Assembly (NCBI RefSeq): GCF_002160895.1 | Contig: NZ_NFLL01000001.1 | Span: 248,001-312,000, forward strand | DNA: 64,000 bases | DNA from: Faecalibacterium sp. An122 | Lineage (GTDB): Bacteria > Bacillota > Clostridia > Oscillospirales > Ruminococcaceae | Direction of reading: 5' to 3' | The notes under the pieces: generated by a model | Databases searched by the model: none | Told to the model about the DNA's origin: nothing | What the model saw: the letters and a program-made list of their open reading frames with translations, nothing else | Translations under genes and position numbers: made by a program | In this document: one piece after another, positions 16,433 through 27,105 of the stretch | Numbering within the stretch: the first letter of the stretch is position 1 | How the letters are laid out: every line of letters starts with the position of its first letter

Positions 16433-17200
16433 TCAGCCGGCCAGGCGATTTCCCACCTGATGAGCCAGGCAGACCAAGGCTGTCGATACACCGCAAATCG
16501 GCACAAACAAAACATTCAAAACCAGATACTGGCCCAGCAGACGCCGCGCGCCGGACCCCGCCGCAAGGTTCTTTCTTCCAAAGGCGGCGCGCTGCAGCCG
16601 GCCGCTGACCCCCAGCGCCGACGCACCAAACAGGCACAGGCAAGTCACGGCGGCAGCGGTGGGAATTCCTGTGATAAACAGGCCAAACAAGGCGCTCTGC
16701 CATCCTGATTCCAAGAACAGGCGCAGCTCAATGACCCCCATTCCCATCCCAAAGAGCATGGCAAAGAGGTAAATCATTACCGGGCCAATGGCGGACAGAC
16801 CCAGCATCAGCAAAATGGTCGCGCCCCCGGCCACGGTCAAATATTCTGCCCCAAACAGTGTCCAGATCGCCTTTGGCTCGTCCAGCGTGAAAAGTCCCGA
16901 CCAGTTATCCAGATAGACCGACAGCGCATCCAGTTCGCCGCTGCGGCTGAGTCCCAGGACCACCCCCGACAGCAGTGCGCCGAAGAGATACGACGCCGCC
17001 AGGGCGACGCAGTCCCGGGAAAGTTTTTTGCCCCGCATTCCGATGGGGCGTTCTGCCCGGCGGGGCAAGTCCACCACCGGACGCGAACTTTTTTCAGGCA
17101 CAGGCTCCATCGTTTGGGGTTTCTGCGGCGCAGAGGCAGAAGATTCCACCTGTGCCGGTATGGCGAGCGATTTTTCGGCTGATTCCTGATAGACCCACAT
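16433..17200 (-). CDS. Polytopic membrane protein resembling stage II sporulation protein M
   Basis: 255-residue protein: a Pro/Glu-rich cytosolic N-terminus (about 75 residues), then five or six hydrophobic helices. The stretch LFGAEYLTVAGGATILLMLGLSAIG followed by IYLFAMLFGMGMGVIE and FGLFITGIPTAA has the spacing of SpoIIM, the membrane protein that with SpoIID and SpoIIP drives engulfment in sporulation. Similarity judged by eye only. The start ATG at 17200 follows GGGAGGA by 8 bases. Neighbours are radA downstream and a TIGR04086 membrane protein upstream. Alternative: an unrelated clostridial membrane protein. Confidence 0.5.
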   Translation of the reverse strand: MWVYQESAEKSLAIPAQVESSASAPQKPQTMEPVPEKSSRPVVDLPRRAERPIGMRGKKLSRDCVALAASYLFGALLSGVVLGLSRSGELDALSVYLDNWSGLFTLDEPKAIWTLFGAEYLTVAGGATILLMLGLSAIGPVMIYLFAMLFGMGMGVIELRLFLESGWQSALFGLFITGIPTAAAVTCLCLFGASALGVSGRLQRAAFGRKNLAAGSGARRLLGQYLVLNVLFVPICGVSTALVCLAHQVGNRLAG

Positions 17201-17270
17201 ACAACTTGTCCTCCCGTCCGGAGCCGGCCGATTGGACCGGCCCCGGATTTTTCTCTGTGTACAGCTGCGT

Positions 17271-17666
17271 TCAGTGATGACGTTTCTTCCTGGTGCAAAG
17301 CATTCCTGCATAACCGCCCAGAGCCCCCATCAAAACCAGAAGCCCCAGCCGCACCAGCTGTTCCGTGTCAGGTGTGCTGTCGTTGGACAGCTGAAGTCCC
17401 AGCAAAGTCACGGCATACAGGATGCCCAGCATTCCGCCCCAGAGCAGTCCCCGGCTTTTTTGGAGCAGGGCCAGCAGCCAGCTGCCCAAAAAACTCCCTG
17501 CGCAGATGGCCGCTGTTGCCAGTGGGCCGGCTGCAGACAGCCCCAGGCCGCGCGCCACCATCAGCGACGCAAACGCCGCCCCGCAGCCGACGGCGGCCGC
17601 GCAGCCCACCGCAAAAGCAGCCACCAAATGAATGGGTGCAGACAAACGAATGGTATTTCCAGACAT
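17271..17666 (-). CDS. TIGR04086 family membrane protein
   Basis: 131-residue protein with four hydrophobic helices and a basic C-terminus (TRKKRHH). It matches TIGR04086, a clostridial family of unknown function often found next to yajC, as here. Its ATG is directly preceded by a terminator-like hairpin whose 3' arm contains the GGGAGG Shine-Dalgarno sequence and whose T-run abuts the start codon. Translation may therefore depend on read-through and melting of that hairpin. Function unknown. Confidence 0.7.
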   Translation of the reverse strand: MSGNTIRLSAPIHLVAAFAVGCAAAVGCGAAFASLMVARGLGLSAAGPLATAAICAGSFLGSWLLALLQKSRGLLWGGMLGILYAVTLLGLQLSNDSTPDTEQLVRLGLLVLMGALGGYAGMLCTRKKRHH

Positions 17667-17707
17667 AAAAACGCGCCTCCCTGCACTACTCTATGCAGGA
17701 AGGCGCG
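17667..17707 (-). terminator. Terminator hairpin after yajC that also hides the next gene's ribosome binding site
   Basis: CGCGCCTTCCTGCA pairs with TGCAGGGAGGCGCG (arms 17694-17707 and 17672-17685) and is followed leftward by TTTTT (17667-17671), immediately before the ATG of the TIGR04086 gene. GGGAGG in the 3' arm is that gene's only Shine-Dalgarno candidate. Confidence 0.8.
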
Positions 17708-17725
17708 CTGGATATGCTTGGGAAC

Positions 17726-18037
17726 TTATTTCTTGGAGGAAGTGGCGGGAGCGTTGTCCATGTTCAGCTTTTCCACCGAGCCGATGGCGGTCTTGGTGAA
17801 GCGAATCTTGACGCGGTCGCTGCCGGTCTCCAGGACGAAGGTGTCGTCCTTGATGGCAACAACGCGGCCAATGACACCGCCGATGGTGGTCACCTGATCA
17901 CCGATCTCAAGGCTGTTGCGCATGGCGGCGTCCTTCTTCTCCTGCTTCTTCTGGGGACGGTAGATCATGAAGTAGAGCAGAACCACCATCAGTGCGAGGG
18001 TAAAAAACAAGCTGAGATAGCTTTCTGTGCCGGTCAT
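17726..18037 (-). CDS. yajC: Preprotein translocase subunit YajC
   Basis: 103-residue single-pass membrane protein: N-terminal transmembrane helix (about residues 8-26) followed by the conserved RPQKKQEKK and LEIGDQVTTIGGVIGRVV motifs. YajC binds the SecDF complex, which is encoded in this window at 50165. GAGGAG lies 9 bases before the ATG. It has its own promoter and is followed by a terminator, so it is largely monocistronic. The short C-terminal part is otherwise charged and variable, as usual in the family. Confidence 0.95.
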   Translation of the reverse strand: MTGTESYLSLFFTLALMVVLLYFMIYRPQKKQEKKDAAMRNSLEIGDQVTTIGGVIGRVVAIKDDTFVLETGSDRVKIRFTKTAIGSVEKLNMDNAPATSSKK

Positions 18038-18071
18038 TGTAAAATTCTCCTCTCGAATTTCGTTTATCGTT

Positions 18072-18100
18072 ATTATACCGGTTTATACGTCTGGATGCAA
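18072..18100 (-). promoter_or_regulatory. Sigma-A promoter for yajC
   Basis: Minus strand TTGCAT (18095-18100), 17-bp spacer, TATAAT (18072-18077). Expected start about 18065, 28 bases before the yajC ATG. Confidence 0.75.
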
Positions 18101-18139
18101 GGCCAAAAGCGCAAATCGTGCAAAAAAGCACCAGCTCTT

Positions 18140-21231
<3,092 letters not shown>

Positions 21232-21256
21232 GGGATGTATTCGCCTTTCCAGTGGG

Positions 21257-21286
21257 TTGACACGGAAGCCGTATCAATGATATCAT
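21257..21286 (+). promoter_or_regulatory. Sigma-A promoter for asd-dapA-dapB
   Basis: TTGACA (21257-21262), 18-bp spacer, TATCAT (21281-21286). The leader of about 115 bases is too short for a lysine riboswitch and shows none of its conserved blocks. Confidence 0.7.
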
Positions 21287-21308
21287 AAGTTTTATACAAC
21301 TGGTCTTT

Positions 21309-21337
21309 ATTATATTGCAACACAATCCGGTTTGCAA
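21309..21337 (-). promoter_or_regulatory. Sigma-A promoter for queA
   Basis: Minus strand TTGCAA (21332-21337), 17-bp spacer, TATAAT (21309-21314). It lies inside the transcribed leader of asd, so the two transcripts start face to face and overlap by a few bases. Confidence 0.75.
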
Positions 21338-21408
21338 GCCGCCGAGGCATCTAATTCGGCAAATGAAGCGAAATTTCGATCCGGGTTTGAAAGGAAAGGT
21401 GCTTGGAA

Positions 21409-22494
21409 ATGAATAAGCAGTCTTATAAGGTAGGCATCGTTGGTGCCACCGGCATGGTCGGCCAGCGGTTTGTGACGCTGCTGGAGAATCATCCCTGGTT
21501 CAAATTGACCGTTGTAGCGGCATCCGGCCGCAGCGCGGGCAAAACCTATGAGGACGCCGTGGGCAGCCGCTGGGCTATGACCTGCCCCATGCCCGAAAGC
21601 GTCAAGAAGATGGTCGTCCAGGACGCCTCGGAAGTTGAGAAGATCGCCAGCCAGGTGGACTTTATCTTCTGCGCCGTCAACATGCCCAAGAACGAGATCA
21701 AAGCACTGGAGGAGGCCTACGCCAAGGCCGAGTGCCCTGTGGTCTCCAACAACAGCGCCAACCGCGGCACCCCTGACGTGCCCATGGTGGTGCCTGAGAT
21801 CAACGCCGACCACATCGAGATCATTCCCGCTCAGCGCAAGCGTCTGGGCACCAAGCGCGGCTTCATCGCTGTCAAGTCCAACTGCAGCCTGCAGAGCTAT
21901 GTGCCCGCCTTCCATCCCCTGATGAAGGACTTCGGCGTCAGCAAGGCGCTGGTCTGCACCTATCAGGCCATTTCGGGCGCCGGCAAAACCTTTGACCGGA
22001 TGCCGGAGATCATCGACAACGTGATCCCCTACATCGGCGGCGAGGAGGAAAAGAGCGAGCAGGAGCCCCTCAAGCTGTGGGGCCACATTGAGGGCGACCG
22101 GATCGTCAATGCCGAAAAGCCTGTCATCACTGCCCAGTGCTTCCGTGTGCCCGTCTCGGACGGCCACACCGCCGCAGTCTTTGTCAGCTTTGAGAAGAAG
22201 CCCACCAAGGAGCAGATCCTGGAGGCATGGAAGAACTTCCGCGGCCCCGCTCAGGAGCTCAACCTGCCCAGCGCACCCAAGCAGTTCCTGCACTACTTCG
22301 AGGAGAACGACCGTCCCCAGCCCAAGCTGGACCGCGACACCGAGCACGGCATGGCTGTCTGCATCGGCCGCCTGCGTGAGGACACCCTCTTCGATTACAA
22401 GTTCGCCTGCATGAGCCACAACACCCTGCGCGGTGCTGCCGGCGGCGGTGTGCTGCTGGCCGAGCTGCTGGCCGCCAAGGGCTATCTCGACTAA
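21409..22494 (+). CDS. asd: Aspartate-semialdehyde dehydrogenase (yeast/archaeal type)
   Basis: 361-residue NADP enzyme that reduces aspartyl phosphate to aspartate semialdehyde, the branch point to lysine, diaminopimelate, threonine and methionine, and here also a substrate of the carboxyspermidine dehydrogenase. Visible: GIVGATGMVGQRF nucleotide loop, the catalytic cysteine in KSNCSLQSY (about residue 162) and the acid/base histidine in VSDGHTAAV. The insert pattern matches the archaeal/fungal branch. ATG 21409 is chosen over TTG 21403, since AAAGG lies 9 bases upstream of it. It heads an operon with dapA (42 bases later) and dapB. Confidence 0.96.
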   Translation: MNKQSYKVGIVGATGMVGQRFVTLLENHPWFKLTVVAASGRSAGKTYEDAVGSRWAMTCPMPESVKKMVVQDASEVEKIASQVDFIFCAVNMPKNEIKALEEAYAKAECPVVSNNSANRGTPDVPMVVPEINADHIEIIPAQRKRLGTKRGFIAVKSNCSLQSYVPAFHPLMKDFGVSKALVCTYQAISGAGKTFDRMPEIIDNVIPYIGGEEEKSEQEPLKLWGHIEGDRIVNAEKPVITAQCFRVPVSDGHTAAVFVSFEKKPTKEQILEAWKNFRGPAQELNLPSAPKQFLHYFEENDRPQPKLDRDTEHGMAVCIGRLREDTLFDYKFACMSHNTLRGAAGGGVLLAELLAAKGYLD

Positions 22495-22536
22495 CTGCAA
22501 ATTCATTTTTCATAACTGCAAAAGGAGAGCCTTGTT

Positions 22537-23430
22537 ATGATGAAGAAGCCTGTTTTTACAGGTGCGGGTGTGGCCATCATCACACCCATGCACCAGGACG
22601 GCAGCATCAACTTTGAGGTGCTGAGGCAGATTCTGGAGGATCAGATTGCCCGCGGCACCGACGCCATTGTAATCTGCGGCACCACCGGCGAATGCTCCAC
22701 CCTCATCGATCAGGAGCAGCTGTCTGCCATCAAGTTCACGGTGGATACCGTGGCCCATCGCGTGCCTGTGATTGCAGGCGCAGGCTCCAATGATACCGCT
22801 CACGGCTGCGCACTGGCAGCCGGGGCCGCCGCCTGCGGCGCAGATGCCCTGCTGATGGTCACCCCCTATTACAACAAGACCAGCCAGGCCGGCCTGGTGG
22901 CCCACTTCACCGCCATGGCAGAGGCCGGCGGCATTCCGGTGATTGTCTACAACGTGCCTTCCCGCACCGGTGTCAACATCAAGCCGGAGACCGCCAAGAA
23001 GCTCAGCGAGCATCCTCTCATCAACGGCATCAAGGAAGCATCGGGCAACATCTCTCAGGTGGCCCAGATTGCCGCCCTCTGCGGGGATTCTCTGAACATC
23101 TACTCGGGCAACGACGATCAGGTCCTGCCTCTGCTGTCTCTGGGCGGCAAGGGCGTCATCAGCGTTGTGTCCAATGTGGCCCCCACGCTGGTGCACGATT
23201 GCTGCCAGGCCTGGTTCGACGGCGATACCGACAAGGCTCGCCGCCTCCAGCTGGAGATTCTGCCTCTGTGCGACGCCATGTTCTGTGACGTCAATCCCAT
23301 CCCGGTCAAGTACGCCATGAATCTGCTGGGCTGGCAGGCCGGCGCATGCCGTCTGCCCCTGGTGGAGCCCGGCGATGCTCAGAAAGTCAAGATTGAGCAG
23401 GCTCTGCGTGAGCACGGTCTGCTGTCATAA
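22537..23430 (+). CDS. dapA: 4-hydroxy-tetrahydrodipicolinate synthase
   Basis: 297-residue aldolase-type TIM barrel that condenses pyruvate with aspartate semialdehyde, first committed step to diaminopimelate and lysine. Landmarks: GVAIITPM, the GTTGE phosphate-like loop (CGTTGECST), VYNVPSRTG with the proton-relay tyrosine, and the Schiff-base lysine in GIKEASGN. AAAGGAG sits 9 bases before the first of two adjacent ATG codons (22537, 22540). Middle gene of asd-dapA-dapB. Confidence 0.97.
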   Translation: MMKKPVFTGAGVAIITPMHQDGSINFEVLRQILEDQIARGTDAIVICGTTGECSTLIDQEQLSAIKFTVDTVAHRVPVIAGAGSNDTAHGCALAAGAAACGADALLMVTPYYNKTSQAGLVAHFTAMAEAGGIPVIVYNVPSRTGVNIKPETAKKLSEHPLINGIKEASGNISQVAQIAALCGDSLNIYSGNDDQVLPLLSLGGKGVISVVSNVAPTLVHDCCQAWFDGDTDKARRLQLEILPLCDAMFCDVNPIPVKYAMNLLGWQAGACRLPLVEPGDAQKVKIEQALREHGLLS

Positions 23431-23438
23431 CAAACGCA

Positions 23439-23477
23439 GCAAATGCCCGGAGAGTCTATGGAGTCCCGGGCATTTGC
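23439..23477 (+). other. Intercistronic hairpin between dapA and dapB
   Basis: GCAAATGCCCGG (23439-23450) and CCGGGCATTTGC (23466-23477) form a perfect 12-bp stem with a 15-base loop. No T-run follows, so it is more likely an mRNA processing or stability element than a terminator. Confidence 0.7.
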
Positions 23478-23505
23478 CTCATCAAACAGAAAGGAATCAC
23501 GAAAT

Positions 23506-24264
23506 ATGACGGATATTGTCATTCAAGGCATCGGCGGCCGGATGGGCCATGTCCTCTGCGATATGATTGCCCAGCGGGAGGACTGCCGCGTGGTGGCGGG
23601 CATCGACCTGCACGCCGGCGAGCAGAACGGCATTCCTGTGGTCAGCAATCCTGAGGATCTGGTCGGCCGCGGCGATGTCATCATCGACTTCAGCTCCCCC
23701 GCCGCGGTGGAGAAAATTCTCCCCTACTGCGAGGCCCACAAGGTGCCCATCGTTCTGTGCACCACCGGCATGTCGGATGAACTGAATCTGAAGATTGTCC
23801 AGCTGTCCCGCAGTGTCCCCGTCTTTAAGAGCGCCAATATGTCCCTGGGCATCAACCTGCTGGCCGAGCTGTGCAAGCGGGCATCCGCCATCCTGGGCAG
23901 CGCTTACGACGTGGAAATCGTTGAGCAGCATCATCACAACAAGCTGGACGCTCCCAGCGGCACCGCTCTGATGCTGGCCGACGCCGTCAACGAGGAGAAC
24001 AACGGCGCCTATCACTATGTCTACGGCCGCTCGTCGGTGCGGGCCAAGCGCGATCCCATGGAAATCGGGATCAGCTCGGTGCGCGGCGGCAGCATCGTGG
24101 GTGATCATGAGGTGTTGTTCTGCGGGCCGGACGAAGTCATCACCCTCAAGCACACCGCCTATTCCCGCAGCGTGTTTGCCAACGGCGCCATCAATGCGGC
24201 GATCTACCTGGCCAAGAAGGAGCCGGGTCTGTACAATATGAGCGATCTGATCTCTGAGCGCTGA
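23506..24264 (+). CDS. dapB: 4-hydroxy-tetrahydrodipicolinate reductase
   Basis: 252-residue NAD(P)H enzyme, second step of the diaminopimelate branch. N-terminal Rossmann motif IQGIGGRMGHVL, the CTTGM loop, the active-site segment EQHHHNKLDAPSGTA and GEHEVLF-like VGDHEVLFCG. The start at 23506 follows AAAGGA by about 10 bases; it begins directly with the nucleotide-binding strand. It ends 58 bases before the CapA-like gene, so the operon may continue. Confidence 0.97.
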   Translation: MTDIVIQGIGGRMGHVLCDMIAQREDCRVVAGIDLHAGEQNGIPVVSNPEDLVGRGDVIIDFSSPAAVEKILPYCEAHKVPIVLCTTGMSDELNLKIVQLSRSVPVFKSANMSLGINLLAELCKRASAILGSAYDVEIVEQHHHNKLDAPSGTALMLADAVNEENNGAYHYVYGRSSVRAKRDPMEIGISSVRGGSIVGDHEVLFCGPDEVITLKHTAYSRSVFANGAINAAIYLAKKEPGLYNMSDLISER

Positions 24265-24321
24265 TGGCCCGGCGGCTTCAGCCGCACAAGCCGGAAGCTT
24301 TTCCGGCAGGAGAACAAGACC

Positions 24322-25602
24322 ATGAGCAATCATTCTTCCAGACCTTCCGAGGGGAAGCACGTCCCTCACTCCACAGCATCTTCCCGCAGCCGCCTTCCCT
24401 ATTGGTGTGTCCTGGTAGCCCTTCTGGCAGCTTTGGGGTTCTGTTTTGGATTCGGCGGCTTTCAGTCGGATGCCCCCACCACGACCGAACCGGAAGCTTC
24501 CAGCATTCTGCCGCCGGAGCCAGAGCCGGAACCGGAACCTCAGCCCGTGGTACAGACGGTGGACTTTTCCGCCACAGGCGACAACCTGATCCACGCAAAA
24601 ATCTATCAGCAAGCCGCTGAGCGGGCGGTGGGCGATGCGCAGTACAGCTTCGACTACTGCTACCAGAACCTGGTCTCCTTCTACAGCGGCTACGATGTGA
24701 ACTGGATCAATCAGGAAACCCTCTGCACCGATGAGCTGGAGCCCTCCACGTATCCCTGCTTCTCCACTCCGGGCGACTGCGCCCGGGCGCTGTACCGGGC
24801 AGGCATTCGGGTGTTCAGCCTCTCCAACAATCACACCTATGACAAAGGCACCAGCGGCATTGCCGCAACTCTCCGGTTTTGGGCATCCATGCCGGATGAT
24901 GTGGTGACCACCGGTCTGTGGCGGGGCGAGGCGGACTATGGCTACATCCCGGTGCACACGGTGAACGGCATTACCATTGCCTATCTGTCCTACACCGAGC
25001 ACACCAACGGCATCCCCCGCAAGGATTCCATGGAGGCCAACATCATCTACACCAACCAGACCGATGTCATTGAGCAGCAGGTCAAGAAGGCTGCCGAGCT
25101 GGCAGACTTTGTGGTGGTAGGCACCCACTGGGGTGTTGAGGACAGCCACACCGTCACCGAGGCGCAGCAGACTCTGGCTCAGCAGCTGGCAGACTGGGGC
25201 GCCGATGTGGTGGTAGGCACCCATCCCCATGTGGTGCAGAATGCAGAGTGGCGGACTGCAGCCGACGGACGCCCGGTCTTTGTGGCCTACTCTCTGGGCA
25301 ACTTCCTCAGCACCCAGAGCAAAAAAGACCAACTGATCGGCACCATCCTCACCCTGCGGTTCCAAAAGACCACCGATCCCGACGGTACCGTCACCCTGGA
25401 ATTACTGGACCCCAAGCTTCACCCCACCGTCACCCACTACGGGCCCAGCAAATCCGAGGTCCGCGCCTACCTCTATCGGGATTACACCCCTGAGTTGGCC
25501 AATGCCCACGGCGTACGGGCCAACTACAGCGACTTCAACTACGATTACATCCGAGCTACCGTAGAAAAGTACATTGATCCGGCGTTTTTGGATTTCACCT
25601 GA
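24322..25602 (+). CDS. CapA/PgsA-like membrane-anchored metallophosphatase-fold protein
   Basis: 426-residue protein of the CapA family (PGA_cap domain, calcineurin-like fold). An N-terminal hydrophobic anchor (about residues 29-48) and a Glu-Pro repeat linker (about residues 61-74) place the domain outside the cell. Metal-site motifs: SATGDNLIH, SNNHTYD, GTHWGVE, VGTHPHVVQ and YSLGNFLS. CapA is needed for poly-gamma-glutamate capsules, but no capB or capC is nearby, and most clostridial homologues are solitary and of unknown function. AGGAG lies about 10 bases before the ATG. Confidence 0.88.
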   Translation: MSNHSSRPSEGKHVPHSTASSRSRLPYWCVLVALLAALGFCFGFGGFQSDAPTTTEPEASSILPPEPEPEPEPQPVVQTVDFSATGDNLIHAKIYQQAAERAVGDAQYSFDYCYQNLVSFYSGYDVNWINQETLCTDELEPSTYPCFSTPGDCARALYRAGIRVFSLSNNHTYDKGTSGIAATLRFWASMPDDVVTTGLWRGEADYGYIPVHTVNGITIAYLSYTEHTNGIPRKDSMEANIIYTNQTDVIEQQVKKAAELADFVVVGTHWGVEDSHTVTEAQQTLAQQLADWGADVVVGTHPHVVQNAEWRTAADGRPVFVAYSLGNFLSTQSKKDQLIGTILTLRFQKTTDPDGTVTLELLDPKLHPTVTHYGPSKSEVRAYLYRDYTPELANAHGVRANYSDFNYDYIRATVEKYIDPAFLDFT

Positions 25603-25667
25603 ACGCATCACACCAGTGTAAAGCACAATCACTTTACGCCTCTTTGCAGGCAGAATGGAGCGTAATT

Positions 25668-26135
25668 ATGTACGGAGTATCGAAAATCAGCGTCGAGCCC
25701 GGCGTCATGATGATTAGTGTGCAGGATGCAGCATTCAGCGCTGACAGCCTGGCACGGTATCTCAAGATTTTTGCGGACATCGGCATCGTCGTGGACATGA
25801 TCAGCCAGAGCGCCCCTCACGGCACCCAGCTGGATTTTAGCTTTACGGCCTCCAGCAATGACCTTCCCCTGGTGATGAAGGCCATTTCCACCGCACAGCT
25901 GACCCCCGGCTCCAAGGCCGCTCCCCTCATCAGCGTGGGCTACTCCAAACTGAATCTGTTCGGCGAGGAGATGGTCACCAGCTGCGGCGTGGCTGCGCGG
26001 GCTCTGAGCGCCCTGGCCTCTGCCGGCATTGAGGTTCATCTGATCACCACCAGCGATCTGGATATTTCTCTGCTGGTCCGCAGCGAAAACGAGGACGCCG
26101 CCTATGAGACTCTGCGCCAGGCCTACGAACTGTAA
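25668..26135 (+). CDS. Stand-alone ACT-domain protein resembling the aspartokinase regulatory region
   Basis: 155-residue protein consisting only of two ACT-like domains. GIVVDMISQSAP and ITTSDLDISLLV are close to the corresponding strands in the regulatory half of LysC aspartokinases, but there is no kinase domain upstream. ACT domains bind amino acids, here plausibly lysine or threonine. It lies just after asd-dapA-dapB-capA, 65 bases after the CapA-like gene. It could be a free regulatory subunit (compare the separate beta subunit of Bacillus aspartokinase II) or a degenerate remnant; it looks intact. ATG 25668 has TGGAG 9 bases upstream. Confidence 0.75.
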   Translation: MYGVSKISVEPGVMMISVQDAAFSADSLARYLKIFADIGIVVDMISQSAPHGTQLDFSFTASSNDLPLVMKAISTAQLTPGSKAAPLISVGYSKLNLFGEEMVTSCGVAARALSALASAGIEVHLITTSDLDISLLVRSENEDAAYETLRQAYEL

Positions 26136-26248
26136 AACAGCCGCCGACTTGTCAATGGTTGATTTTTACAAAAAAATCCACATTCTTTTAGGCTGATTCA
26201 CGAAATCTAAATCTTGTGGCCTTTTCTGCTGTAAATCACTGAAAAATG

Positions 26249-26257
26249 TGGTAGAAT
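26249..26257 (+). promoter_or_regulatory. Extended -10 promoter candidate for the EIIA gene
   Basis: TGG directly followed by TAGAAT (26252-26257), with no good -35. The rest of the 200-base gap (26136-26336) is AT-rich and shows nothing else. Confidence 0.4.
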
Positions 26258-26336
26258 TGCATATGAAATAGGCTGTTTTCCGGATGAATCACATCATCCA
26301 TACAGCAAATCTGGCAATGATAAGGAGAAAAGCTTT

Positions 26337-26864
26337 ATGGGATTCTTTTCCAATCTGTTCCACAAAAAAGAGGCTGCACCCGCACCCGCTGCAAAACCCG
26401 CCGCACCTGCCGGCGATAAGATCATCTACTCTCCCCTGGAAGGCGAAATGCGCATTCTGAGCGAGATCGATGACCCCGTCTTCTCCAGCGAGGCTCTGGG
26501 CAAGGGCTGCGCCATTGAGCCTTCCAAGGGCGAAGTGGTGGCTCCTTTTGACGGCACCATCGAGCAGGTCGCCGAGACCAGCCACGCTGTGGGCATGATG
26601 GGCGACAACGGCATCGAAATTCTGATCCATGTGGGCATGGACACCGTCGAGCTCAAGGGCAAGGGCTATGAGCCCAAGGTCAAGGTCGGCGACAAGGTCA
26701 AGAAGGGCCAGCTGCTGCTGAAGTTTGATATGGCTGCTATCTCGGCTGCAGGCTACAAGCTGACCACTCCGGTGGTTGTCACCAACACCGACGACTTCAC
26801 CAGCGTCGAGCCCATCGCAACCGGCAAGGTTACCCAGGGACAGGATGTTGTCCTGGTTAAATAA
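26337..26864 (+). CDS. PTS glucose-type EIIA domain protein
   Basis: 175-residue single-domain EIIA-Glc (Crr-like) protein. An Ala/Pro-rich N-terminus (about residues 12-27) leads into the domain: YSPLEGEMRILSEIDDPVFSSEALGKG, the first His in TSHAVGMM and the phospho-accepting His in ILIHVGMDTVELKG. It accepts phosphate from HPr and passes it to an EIIB domain, and may regulate carbon use. No EIIBC partner is adjacent, so it serves a transporter elsewhere. AAGGAG lies 9 bases before the ATG. Confidence 0.93.
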   Translation: MGFFSNLFHKKEAAPAPAAKPAAPAGDKIIYSPLEGEMRILSEIDDPVFSSEALGKGCAIEPSKGEVVAPFDGTIEQVAETSHAVGMMGDNGIEILIHVGMDTVELKGKGYEPKVKVGDKVKKGQLLLKFDMAAISAAGYKLTTPVVVTNTDDFTSVEPIATGKVTQGQDVVLVK

Positions 26865-27023
26865 GGCTTCCTTGTGGTGTAGGGATCTTGCATTGTGGAG
26901 GCGGGGCTTTTCGGAGCCCCGCTTCCCGCATGTCATCCCCCGTTCATAGGTTCCAACAAGCGGCGTCTCCCCTTCCCATCTGCGGCCGGGGCAAGGCGCC
27001 GCTTCTTTTTGTGATGCAAATAT

Positions 27024-27086
27024 GAAAAAGAGGAATCCATCCTGCACTTTTGAGGCACAGGACAGATTCCTCTTTTATGATTTTTA
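27024..27086. terminator. Bidirectional terminator between the EIIA gene and tyrS
   Basis: AAAAGAGGAATC (27026-27037) pairs with GATTCCTCTTTT (27065-27076), 12 bp, with T-rich tails in both directions. A separate GC hairpin GCGGGGC/GCCCCGC near 26900-26922 without a T-run lies closer to the EIIA gene. Confidence 0.8.
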
Positions 27087-27105
27087 TGGTCGCAGCGGCT
27101 TACGC

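Noticed and set aside
14815-16608. 597-codon plus-strand frame across radA
   Set aside because: Antisense to radA, whose motifs are canonical; the frame shows only low-complexity His/Gln-rich text.
21293-21408. Lysine riboswitch before asd
   Set aside because: The leader is only about 115 bases and lacks the conserved lysine-riboswitch core and a terminator.
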